Source: Darksidea phi (lineage: Eukaryota > Ascomycota > Dothideomycetes > Pleosporales > Lentitheciaceae). Taken from it: a stretch of 64,000 bases of DNA. Numbering within the stretch: position 1 is the first letter of the stretch; the number at the start of each line of letters is the position of its first letter. Shown here one piece after another: positions 21,551-31,248 of this stretch. Made by a program: the position numbers and the translations under genes. The notes under the pieces are model-generated. The model saw nothing but the letters and a program-made list of their open reading frames with translations. It did no database searches and had not been told where the DNA came from. The stretch spans positions 62,001 to 126,000 of the forward strand of contig JASJFT010000078.1 in the NCBI GenBank assembly GCA_030770425.1. The letters run 5' to 3'.

Positions 21551-22608
21551 CTACTCGGTCTCTTGCAAAAAATCTACTACAGCTATGAGACGTTAGCAAT
21601 ACCTCTCAAACACAAGTAAAGGAGGGTGACTCACTCTTGATGAAAGCCTCTGGGTTCTCGCTAATAACCCAGTGTCCAGCCTCAATATCCACCAGTTCGA
21701 ACCGGGGGAAGAAACGTCCGATAATCGGCAACGTTTCATCACTGACATAATGACTCCTCGTACCCCTAACAAAAAGCGCTCTTTTGCTAAATCTTGCCTC
21801 ATCCGGATTCTTGAACGGAAAGTCCGCCATATCGTCTAACGCTTCTGCCAATATCTTCACGGGAATGCGGAACTTGAGCGGCTGATTCGGTTCTCGCACC
21901 AAATTTGTAAGCAGAAACTGCCGCACAGGCAGGTCCTTCGCATATGGCTCCAGAATCGCATCAGCGTCTTTCTGGCTCATGGGCTTCGCTTCCTCGGCTT
22001 TTCGCATTCCCTCGATGTATCTAGGGAAGTCGCTAGCGAGTGCTGCGTCTACCGGGGCATTGTCGACGGCAACTATGTTCGCGCAACATGAGGGGTCACG
22101 GAGGGCCATTGTCATGACGGTCTTTGCGCCCATTGAGTGCCCGATGAGCGTGGCATCTTTGAGGCTGTGTTTCTGGAGAAACGCTTCGACGTCTTCGGCG
22201 AGGGCGGTATAGGTATGTCTCTTGTCGTGGGCGGATTCACCGTGATTGCGGAGGTCGATGGCGTAGACGGGGCGGGAGAGGGTACGAGCAAAGGCGCGGT
22301 AGGAGAGTCAGTGAATAAGCTTCTGGAGATTGAAGAATGAGGGTAGAGAATGCTCACTTGCTGACACTCCGGTTGTTCTTCTTGCTCCCGAAGAGGCCAT
22401 GTAGGATTATGATTGGCGCGCCTTTCGATTTACCTTGGTTGTCATGGAGAGTGTAGGAAAGGTCTAGGGCCTTGTAGCTTGCAGTTGCGTGGAAGGACCG
22501 CGTCCATGCTGGCTGCGAGCTTGAGCGTGACCATGGTATCCGTGTGGTATGCTTTGGATGGAGAAATGGCGCGCATATCGGCTGCAAGCCTCTGTGTATT
22601 GAGCGCAT
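21551..22608 (-). CDS. Mitochondrial alpha/beta hydrolase, ABHD11/IMO32-like
   Basis: Exons read as about 22608-22358, 22296-21635 and 21582-21551. The last intron (21583-21634) is canonical, with a GCTAACG branch and a CATAG end. The N-terminus is rich in Arg and Ser and hydroxylated residues (RSSSQPAWTRSFHATASY), as in a mitochondrial presequence. Catalytic features: oxyanion-loop HGLFGSKKNNRS, nucleophile elbow GHSMGAKTV (Ser), DNAPVDA, and the late histidine in DIEAGHWVISENPEAF. Yeast Imo32 and human ABHD11 are matrix hydrolases; ABHD11 protects lipoylated 2-oxoglutarate dehydrogenase. Met at 22716 is an in-frame alternative start. Oddity: the first intron starts GTGAGC at 22357, but no AG lies after the in-frame TGA, so the acceptor must be non-canonical or the junction mutated. 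Confidence 0.78.
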
Positions 22609-22716
22609 TGTTGCGTTGCTGAAGTTTGAAGCTTTTCTGAGTCGAGCGGAACAGTTTCCGATGCTAGCCGGCGTCATGTCACGTGTAAAGCTAGGTAGCT
22701 GGCAAGACGCGAACAT

Positions 22717-23859
22717 TACTTTGTTAGCGGAATGTATTTACCGTCATTCAGCATTTTGAAGCTTTTTAAGGTGATGCTCACAGCTTTTCTTCGATGTCAA
22801 CAATTCCTCCACGGTCCGTGCGCTACCATCCCAGCCAACCCAATTTGTTTCGGAGCACATCTACGAGCCCTAAGGACTTCTATTAGACCTATAACTCCTC
22901 TTTCCGAAGGAGATCTCGATGCGAACTTAAAGGGTATTACCTGTAATTTGAACAGTCAAATCCACCACGTTTGTCACGGGACACCTACTGTTCACCATCT
23001 AAATTATCGTCATGGTGTCGTGGAAATATCGAAAGCTTGAAGACGCTTGTCATGATGAAAGAGAAGCCAGAAGCCTTACTACTGTGCGATAGACTAAGCC
23101 GTAATCCTCATCGCTTTATGTGGGACGCATACTGTTGCCAGCCAATTCCATCACATCAGATGCCATTCAGCGCTATAGTCGGGCCGCATACCATCCCTTT
23201 CACACTAACCTACCTCATGCTCCGCTAGGTGTCGGTCCCACCAAGCTCTAGATACTCTAGTAAATACGACCAACCTGGTAAGAATTGTTCCTGAGATCTG
23301 CATGCTCTTAGTTCTAGGAAGTAGATCACACATCCTAACCTATAATTTTTTTCTAACGAGATTTTGTTTTATTTTCCGGCTTCGAGGAGATCCGCTATTC
23401 ACTCCGTCGATATTGGGTGTCCTAAGTCGCTCCGGCGCAAACTTTAACATGCCAAATACGTTGCTCTTACAAATATCTCCGAATCAGCCGACGTCTGGTC
23501 GTACATTACAGTGCTCGCCTTTATGAGTAATGGGCTCAAGACCACCTTCGGATTCTACGAAATGGTCTTGCAGCATTTTGGTGTCAAAGTTACATACACT
23601 GATTCGACAGGCAACGCATGCCACTACTCGTGTCCATCGGCCTTCAACTCTATTATTCAGAATGGAGATTGCACCCACACATCCACGCTCTCTTCTAGTA
23701 CTTCTAAGGGAGAAACTGTATCTTCTCTCCACTGTCCCGAATTCTCCTCAGGCCACCTTTCCTACTGGCACTCATACTTTGTCCTACATCAATGCAGGAC
23801 CATCTAGTGACCTCCAATTCCATCCGCCTTCTACTTGGTCATGACCCGGCTGAGAAGAT
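22717..23859. other. intergenic, AT-richer DNA
   Basis: No intact gene. Short frames at 23302-23526 and 23511-23844 contain a cysteine pair (ACHYSC) and Thr/Ser-rich stretches that could be the lost N-terminal part of the Apple/PAN-type relic just downstream, but continuity could not be shown. Confidence 0.35.
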
Positions 23860-25086
23860 GGTATATATTACAACCCACCATGACTGTCACCGACCCTCAT
23901 TCAATCTCTACCGCCACCACCGCTACCAGTTATACGAAGATATCGATCAAGACCACGAATCTCGTCTGTACCGAACACAGCATACGTACTTGCTCATGCT
24001 CCCCATGCCTTCAATAAGCAACAGGATATCAGTTTCCAGCACGGCCTCCTGCGTTTTTGACTCTTCCACATTCCCAAGCTCTCCAGAGCCTTCGTGCTTG
24101 TTCATAAGTCCGAGCTTCCAAGACTTCCCGCGCTGACTTCGCACTTTCAAATACTCCAGAACCTTCTCATTCCTCCACAAGTCCAAGCTTTTTCGGATTT
24201 TCTCGCGCTCCGTTCGTACATTCAAGATCTGCAGAGTCTTCCTCATCTACTTCTTCACGAGGCTAAGTTTTCTTGAAACTTCCCATGCTCTCCTTACTCA
24301 TTCAAGCTCTTTGGAGCTTTCTTACTCTTTCGAGAGCCCAAGCTCCTTGGAGACATCTCACCTTCTCTTTGCACACTCAAGTCCGTCTGAGACTTCCCGC
24401 TTCTCCACATATTTGAGCGCGTCTGGGCCTTCCCACTTTCTCATAAATTCAATTTTTTCAGTCGTCTGGCTCCTTCACGTGTCCAGATTTCCCAGAGTCT
24501 TCCCGCTCCTTCATGAGCTCAGACTTTCCAGGCTCTCCCCACGCTCCCTTCATGGAACAACCCCCCCGAGCCTTCCCGCGGATCTCGATTTTTCACTGCC
24601 ACCTCAGCACAACGCTGAGCTCGGTCACCTCGAGTAGGCCGTTTGCCACGCCCAACAACGTCTCATGCTCAGCTAGCAATGGAACAACAATCTCAACTCC
24701 CAAGGAAATTTGTGGTGGTATGCTCCCTCGATCGTTTCAATAGCGGCATTAACACAATGAATGCAAACAGCCTCGACAAATGCGTCGCGCCGTGTTCTGC
24801 GAAGGATGGCTGGGGGTTCCATCTCTGTTTTTCCGAATGCGAACGGCCAGCAGTACAAGTCTAACGGAAAGATCTTTCAGGTAGAGTGCAGTGTGGATCG
24901 CTTGGTACGTTACTTTGTTGAGTTTCAATCGTCTTGCTATACTGACCCTTTTAGGGCGGTGATTTGACTGTCGGCAGTCCAGTCTATAACTTCGATTTCA
25001 AGAAATGCGTGGATGTATATGCGACAACGGCCTACTGTATCGATGTTCCGCATTCTGGTACTGCATGCTACCTGAAGGCTAAATGA
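23860..25086 (+). pseudogene. Secreted Ser/Thr-rich protein with two Apple/PAN-like domains, decayed
   Basis: A Thr/Ser-rich stretch (TVTDPHSISTATTATS) is followed by a Ser/Pro repeat block (24105-24545), then two cysteine-rich modules of the fungal Apple/PAN-like type. The first reads NNVSCSASNGTTIS, and in the next frame VVCSLDRFNSGINTM and DKCVAPCSAKDG. The second reads ANGQQYKSNGKIFQVECSVD, and after a clean 50-nt intron (24905-24954) GGDLTVGSPVYNFDFKKC and SGTACYLKAK, stop at 25084. At least three frame changes separate these parts, so no full product is possible. Such proteins are normally surface or secreted binding proteins. The final domain with its intron is well preserved, so a short truncated product cannot be excluded. 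Confidence 0.62.
24105..24545 (+). repeat. Degenerate 39-nt minisatellite
   Basis: About ten imperfect tandem units of 39 nt (13 codons), each with a core like CTCAAGTCCGTCTGAGACTT and spacer CTTCTCC. Unit edges are visible as recurrent TTC...CAAG...CTTCC. In frame they encode variants of HSSPSETSRFS. Several units are 36-43 nt, which breaks the reading frame of the host gene. Confidence 0.6.
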
Positions 25087-25501
25087 GCGTACCCGAATTC
25101 GTCACCTTCGCAGACGGCGCGCCGTGTTCGTTTGAGCCGACAGCATTAATACAGTATATAATATAGTAGAGAGTCTTTAGCCCTATTATTTCTAATAGCT
25201 TCCGTATTAGTTACTTAAATTTATTCGTACGAAAATCCACCTCTTAGGGAGCTCTCGTACGAGTCACATACCGTAAAGGAACACTACAGATGTGGGACTG
25301 AGATTGGGTCAGGTATACGAAGCAGATCGAATTTGTTAACTCCATTCGTAGAGACGTCGCATGTCGCGATAGCTGGATAGAGCGACACGAAGGCAAGTAT
25401 ACTATTCCTCCTATCGTTACCTTTCATAGTTGAACAATTCATGTTGAAGCACACGTAGCGCATAGTCCCAGTCGAAATATATTCTATAAAAAGCCCATTA
25501 T
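25087..25501. other. AT-rich non-coding segment
   Basis: Rich in TA dinucleotides with no open frame of note. It contains two perfect 10-base palindromes centred on CGTACG (25224-25233 and 25254-25263), spaced 30 bases. Possibly a mutated repeat remnant. Confidence 0.4.
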
Positions 25502-25734
25502 ATAGGATATGTTGACGCGGCATGCGGCTCGCTCTCTTTCATGAGGCTCGGGCCGTTGCCCTCGCAGTCATGCCGTGACGTGAGCCTCAGGCAATCACAG
25601 GCAATGACTGTAACCAACCACCTTCTTGCGTTTCAAGGTATTCGGGACGAAATGCCTTTTTTTGTCCCCTTTTTGGGTTATTCCGCGAGTTTGACGACGC
25701 GATGGCTGCTATTCATTCGATAGGATATGTTGAC
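25502..25734 (+). repeat. Short dispersed element, copy A, with 15-bp flanking duplication
   Basis: An insert of about 200 bases (25517-25719) is bounded by the identical 15-mer ATAGGATATGTTGAC at 25502-25516 and 25720-25734, which looks like a target-site duplication. The insert is clearly related, in opposite orientation, to 54137-54284: both share CTCTTTCATGAGGCTC, CCTTCTTGCGTTTCAAG, and TCCGCGAGTTTGACGACGCG followed by ATGGCT and CATTCGATAGG. Inside copy A, GAGGCTC and GAGCCTC form a potential stem. There is no open frame, so it would be non-autonomous. A 15-bp duplication favours a SINE/LINE-type insertion over a TA- or 8-bp-duplicating DNA transposon, but no poly-A tail or Pol III box was recognised. 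Confidence 0.65.
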
Positions 25735-26378
25735 TTAGTATGATGACCACTAAACCAGTTAGTAGCGCTAATGGTAAACTATATTCCTATGTATATATTT
25801 CGCGTCTCATCTTGCTATTCCCTTATAGCAAAATACCGTCGTACTATCTATTTCTGGCCTATTGTTCTTGATGTTTACAAGATATGCGTACCATGAATTA
25901 AGTGTGTTTATTACATCGCATATGACCCTCTTTTCGTAGTATTATATATTTTGATAACAGGAATACTTATGAGAGCTACCCTAGTACCTTGGAGAGCAAC
26001 TTATCATGTTAGCTACCCGGTAGAACCCATGATACGTGGAGGTGAATCTTTAATTTAAAATATATATCGTATATAAAAGCCTGCCTCCACCGTTCAAATC
26101 TACCCTCTTAAAAGCCAGATACCTAGAAGCAACATAATTATAATACTACTTATAGAACCCAGCACTGTAGCCCAACAAAGCGCCATAAATCCAAGGTAAT
26201 AATGATGGGTTTCTTCGAAATCTTCATACTAAGCAAATTAGGAAGGGAAGAACACCACAACAACAATCATATCTGCGGATTTCCCAACCGCGGAATAAAC
26301 CTGGCGGCCCAGCAAGCCCAAATGTAAAAAACCGGGTTTGGGGGCGAAGAGGGAGAACCGGGTCAGGCGCCTCAGGGC
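25735..26378. other. AT-rich non-coding segment
   Basis: Strongly AT-rich with many TA steps to about 26160. A short frame 26202-26330 starting MMGFFEIFILSKLG is unsupported. The segment 26240-26380 is GC-richer and may lead into the Gly/Arg-rich frame downstream. Confidence 0.35.
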
Positions 26379-26759
26379 ATGGGTATGAGTCGAGGGGGTG
26401 GTCGTCGAAGTCGGGGTATGGGCCGTGGCGGCCCGATGAACATGAGAAGAGGTGGTCAGAGCGCGGGTCAAGGTGGTGCAAGGTTCGATGCTATGGCAGG
26501 TTTTGGTGATGGTGGTTGGTTTGCGGGTGGTCCTTTTGGAGTGCCGTCGAAGGGTGGTAGGGGGGTAGAGGAGGGGCTTCATTTGGGAGGGAAATGGGTG
26601 GAGGCGGTGGTCGTGATGGATATAAACGTGGTGGATTCAGTGGTGGTGGTCTGGATGCGGGGTGTGGACCACCTGGGGAGGGTTTGGCAGGAGTGTGCGT
26701 GGGAGTATGCGTGGGCGCGGAAGTGGTATGAGCCGGGGGAGGGGTGGATGGGTGATTAG
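26379..26759 (+). CDS. Possible Gly/Arg-rich protein (uncertain)
   Basis: A 126-codon frame begins MGMSRGGGRRSRGMGRGG and stays Gly/Arg-rich for 60 residues. A different frame from about 26594 also gives a Gly-rich run (MGGGGGRDGYKRGGFSGGG), so the original coding sequence may have been longer and is now frameshifted. The opposite strand reads as a Pro/His-rich low-complexity protein; strand choice is therefore not secure. RGG-like composition suggests RNA binding, but no domain is present. It may equally be simple-sequence DNA. Confidence 0.2.
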   Translation: MGMSRGGGRRSRGMGRGGPMNMRRGGQSAGQGGARFDAMAGFGDGGWFAGGPFGVPSKGGRGVEEGLHLGGKWVEAVVVMDINVVDSVVVVWMRGVDHLGRVWQECAWEYAWARKWYEPGEGWMGD

Positions 26760-26902
26760 CGCTGTCTGTAGGATTTTCGCACATGCACTCTTTCGGGTAT
26801 ACGATATGCGTGGTTTTGTGTGGATGTGGAAGTTTGCTGACAACGCCTCGATATAGACACTCTAACATAGCACAGACTGCCCCTCAGATCGTCCTACAAT
26901 AT

Positions 26903-28660
26903 TTACTCGTCTTCTTCGCAGTCATCGAAAGGCCAATGCTTCTCACTCATTTCATGCAGCCGGGGATCATCCTCCACACTGGCGAGTGAGATTTCCTTCA
27001 TCTCTCTTGCTTTTTCTGCGGTTGTCACGAAACGGTCATGAGGCATCCACCCATCCGACGAAATACCTAAATATTCGTTGATCTTTTCCATGTCCGCATC
27101 TCCATCGCGATGGGATTGACTGAGGGCGTTGATGTGCTGTTCTTCTTTCTCTGTGAACGATACCGGACAAGGCGTTATGTTGCCATCGATGGTAGGAGGT
27201 ACAAGGCTGGGCCACAATCGCGCAACTTAAGCGAGATCGTATTGAAGAGGCGTGGTGAGACCTTCCCATGGATAGCCAGCATGATCGAAGATGCGGCGCT
27301 TGAGAATGTTGTAGTCTTCTTCGATGGCGCGCTAATGACGCTTATTGATACGCTCAGTGAAGCAAAGATAAAAAAATCAATATGTCGGCGGCGTGTTTTC
27401 TCAGTTTCGTCCAAAGAATCGAAATTATCTGGGAGGTGGGGAGGTGTACATATTCGAGATGCCTCATCAGTGTAGTTCTGGAATGTGTTCGGGATTCCGG
27501 CTGCGAGAAATGATGGTAGAGCAACGGCGTGCTACCAGTCAATGAGACCTGTGACTTTGAAATCCTCTGACACAAATACGTTATTTTATTGGATGTCGGG
27601 ATGACGAATGCTAGACTGATGTAGTATCGGATCTGTTGGTAACAGGTGGGAAGCTAGACGCAGGTAGCCTACTAACGACTTGGCATGTTCCTTGGGATCT
27701 TGTTTCTGGTATTGGAACGCCTCCCTATAAACGCGGTCTTTCGGGTATCGAAGTCGTCCAAATGCTTGAGCCCAGGCTAGCTCCTTCTCGACAGGCGCTT
27801 GTAGAACGCGTCGTGCATCGGTGTCTGGAAGGTCAGAAACTATACTTCTAGCCAAAAGGCGGAAAACTTACGGGGTCCCCTGTCGACATCGAGGTTGCTT
27901 CGCTCGCCAAACCACCAACGAAGCGATGCGTAGGGGCCTACACATAGACCGCGGCTCGTTCCTGAGATATCCACCTTCCTGACACCGGAAGGCAAGTCGC
28001 GGGTATAGTGTATGCTTCCACTGGCCGGTAGATCGATATTGAAGAGTTTAGCTTCGAATTTGACAACGTCGTGGAGGACTTGGATCCTTTGCTTCTCCGT
28101 CAAGTCGAACTATATATTCCCGATCGGTTTTCCAGATAGCTTTTCCATCAATATATACTCGGAACCAACGGGATTGGCATCCACCGAGTAAGCATATACC
28201 TTGGGAGTGGGGACACCGTGCGCACGAGCTAAATCCATTGTTGCGACTTCGCTTGCTAGCGCGAGTCGCCGAGGCAATGTTGACGGATATGGCAGCCGGG
28301 CGAGGATCGATAATCCATCTATCATGGATATCTCGAAGACGCGATTGAACCCTCCCTCAGCTAATTTGCTTAAGCTCAGGATATCCGAAAAAGGTCGATC
28401 TACGGATTTTGCTGCCGCTTTCTTAAGTTCTTCAATACGCCGTTCTTCTAGCCGTCAACGCTCGTTGTACCTGTTAAACGCAATCAATTGATTGGCAAAC
28501 CTGAAGGACGGACAAGGCTTACAGCCATCTTCCTGATGTGTACCTGAAGAAGTCCTGATTCTTTCCAGGGACCTTCATTCCAACATACGGTTCGGGTAAC
28601 GCGCTGCTAGGCTTGCGAAAAGTACTGAAGAAGTAATTTCTCTGCAAGAGTAGAGGATGA
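26903..28660 (-). pseudogene. AIM9/APH-type phosphotransferase-like gene, decayed
   Basis: The minus strand reads as an AIM9-like member of the aminoglycoside phosphotransferase (APH) superfamily, common in filamentous fungi. Landmarks in order: RNYFFSTFRKPSSALPEP (presequence-like), FFRYTSGRWL, an intron ending AACAG, LSKLAEGGFNRVFEISM (nucleotide-binding loop), LASEVATMDLARAHGVPTPK, SEYILMEKLSGKPIG, RWWFGERSNLDVDRGP, and VTGLIDW of the metal-binding region. In-frame stops lie at 28455-28457 (TGA), 28110-28112 (TAG), 27586-27588 (TAA) and 27532-27534 (TAG), and the last third changes frame near 27400. Each stop could come from Trp, Gln or Pro/Gln codons by single C-to-T or G-to-A changes. 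It is divergent from the HET relic. Confidence 0.8.
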
Positions 28661-29094
28661 CGCTTACTTGTAGTTGGTAATAAAATAACGATCATGTCGA
28701 TAGGAGATACAGTGGGAATCGGATTTGTAGGCTCACGAACATCAATGTCCGGGATGTTCGCTGGGCATGGTTTAGCGCTTATAAGGTAAGTATGCATACC
28801 TGGTAAACTGTGAAGTTCAGCAAGGAGCTCATTGGCATGATGTCCTAATGCCCCTATTGCTCTGTTATCGTGAGTGAGCAAGCAGTAGTACTACCTAGGC
28901 TGCAAATTGCGGAACAATTGACGATGATGTCGCTATTTAATCTCTCTTCACCACCTACATCAAATCCTAGACTTCTTTTTCCCAATTGCCCGTTCTTCCA
29001 TCCGAATTTTGAGCTATCACTTAAATGGCTGTCGTTCAAGCCAATCACGAAAATCCCACGACCTAATATTCGAACAAACGCAGCCTTGCCCCAT

Positions 29095-31248
29095 ATGGAA
29101 GTTTCAGCAGCCATCCAGGAGCAGCAAAAGGACGCGCTGGATGATCTAGACCCGCATGAGCGCGCCCTTTGTTATGCGCTTGAAGCTCACAACATCCGAT
29201 CGAAGGATAATTCTATCACCGAACACCCCAACGACATCTTGTGCGCGTCATGTTCAGCTCTTCGCTTTGATAGGGAGACCCTTGAGTCTATGACTAGAGA
29301 ACTTAAGTCATTCGAAGTACACCGTTTTCGGCGCCGGGATCTGGACGACACGTGCAAACTTTGTCGCTTTACTCAGGAAACGTACGTAGATAATGCTGGC
29401 ATGCTAGTAACTCCTTGATTTTCGTGCATGCACTGATCGTACTGTCCACGTAGAATTGCATATTTCACGGAATCCAAACAAAGAGTATACCAAGTATACA
29501 AACTAGTTGCTGGTTGGCATTCTCGACACCCAGGCTACTTCTTATTGCTAGACATGCTGAATATGGGCTACAGAGGACCCTCCGAGACTCCGTTAATGCG
29601 GGAACCACCATCCGCATTGATGGGATACGAGGAAGAACATGCGTGGATTTATGCAGATCAGTTTCACACCCTCAGACTATGAACGCGTCGATGCACCAAC
29701 ACCGAAACCATCTGGAATTGGCTGGACGCTAGTAAAGCAATGGCTTAAGTTTTGTAGGTCTGAACACAAGGACTGTGGCGATTGCCTCGAAACGATATCT
29801 TTTCCAGAGTTCCGTGTGATCGATTGCCGTACACGAGAGATCATCCCGGCACCTCCAGCTTGTGAGTTTGCCCCCCTGAGCTACGTCTGGGGCACTGGAA
29901 TCTCTGCCGATTTTGCATCAGAAGTGCCATCACCAGCGCCATCGTTGATCGAAGACGCGATTACATGCACACTCGCTGTCGGTCTCCAATTCCTATGGAT
30001 AGACCGGTACTGTATCGACCAGGCCGCAGAATCTAAGCATACGCTTATTCAGAATATGGACAGAATCTATTCAGGCGTGGCTGTGACATTCATAAGCACT
30101 GCAGGCGAGGGTGCAGACTGCGCCATCCCAGGTGTTTCTGCGAGCTCAGCTCGAGACATCCTGCCATCCGTTGAGGTCCACGGAACCAGGTTGCGTGTGG
30201 TACCTAATTCCAAGGCCGAGGTAGCGAGCAGCAAGTGGACCACGCGCGGATAGGCCTATCAGGAAGGCTACCTCTCTCGACGGCGACTAGTATTCACCAA
30301 GACGTACGTTTATTTCCAATGTCTAGAAATGGACAGATGCGATCTCTTTGATATTCAAAATTCGAGAAATGGTTACCCAGAAGAGCATGAATCTGAAAAA
30401 CTCAACCTGTGCTATCACTTCTGGGGTGTCTTCTTCGAAGACTTAAGTCCTGGCGCGCCGTCTCGCCTTTCACAATGGACAAAACCCACGCCTTCGACCA
30501 CATACGTCCGGCATGACTTTCTGACCGCTCTACTATGGAAACCGGTAATAGACCCATATAAGCCTGCCTTGATTAGGCGGAAAGATTTCCCTCATGGAGC
30601 TGGGTGGGTTGGAAAAACCATAGCCATACAACGTTACGCTTCTCTAACCGACATAACGGTGAATACGATATTGCTGTGAATCTTATGGACGACTCACAAC
30701 GCTTCTTTAGTATCTAGCAATTTGGACAAGAGATGGACAAATATGTCAACATGTACCGGTTTAAGCCATGCTTGTATATTACGGGGTGGCTAACGTTGGT
30801 CCGCTTCCGTCACGCAAAATATTGGAGAGACCGGAGCCTGGGGCCTACGGTGGGCGTTCTCTTTTTGCAAGCTTTTGACAAGTCCAACCAACACGAGATT
30901 GCCAAGGCTACAGTCATGAAAGATGCTCTGCTCACAGGAGACTCGCCGAGCCCGCTCAAGATATTCGAAGGCGTATGGCCCGTCCTCCTCTTCATTGCGA
31001 AGGATCGTGCCTGGCGACCGCAAGGTCTCGTCCTGAAACACAACGGAAGCGATATGTACGAAAGGCTAGGTGCTTTCGAAGAACAGATCGAGGACTGGCG
31101 CGGATCAAAAGTGTACTTGGATGCTGAATCAGATTCGAAGTATAATGACCTGGCTGGCGAGAGTAAAACGACGTACTTCCCAATGGCGCCTCTAGCTGAA
31201 ATAGACGCTAGGAAGCGGAGGAACGAAAGGTTAAAATCTAAACAATAG
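29095..31248 (+). pseudogene. HET-domain (heterokaryon incompatibility) gene, decayed
   Basis: The frame from MEVSAAIQEQQKD at 29095 has a cysteine-containing N-terminal region (ILCASCSALRFD, TCKLCRFTQET) and an intron of about 90 nt ending CACGTAG near 29452. The HET domain follows: LSYVWG, a gap, then FLWIDRYCIDQAAESKH, MDRIYSGVAVTFISTAGEG, AIPGVSASSAR and, after a stop, AYQEGYLSRRRLVFT. This order is diagnostic of Pfam HET. Breaks: a one-base frame change at about 29650-29680, TAG at 30251-30253 inside the normally invariant W-x-YQEG motif (a Trp codon lost by one G-to-A change), and a further stop and frame change near 30680. HET proteins trigger incompatibility cell death, so loss is common. 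The C-terminal part to 31248 remains open for 171 codons. Confidence 0.82.

Noticed and set aside
21583..21634. The frame at 21606-22133 ending in ESPSFTCV as the true C-terminus of the hydrolase
   Set aside because: A canonical intron (GTGAGT, GCTAACG, CATAG) joins to a short final exon ending VVDFLQETE, which matches the family better.
26491..26868. Pro/His-rich minus-strand frame
   Set aside because: Simple-sequence shadow of the Gly/Arg-rich plus strand; no motif on either side decides, so only the plus frame is listed, at low confidence.
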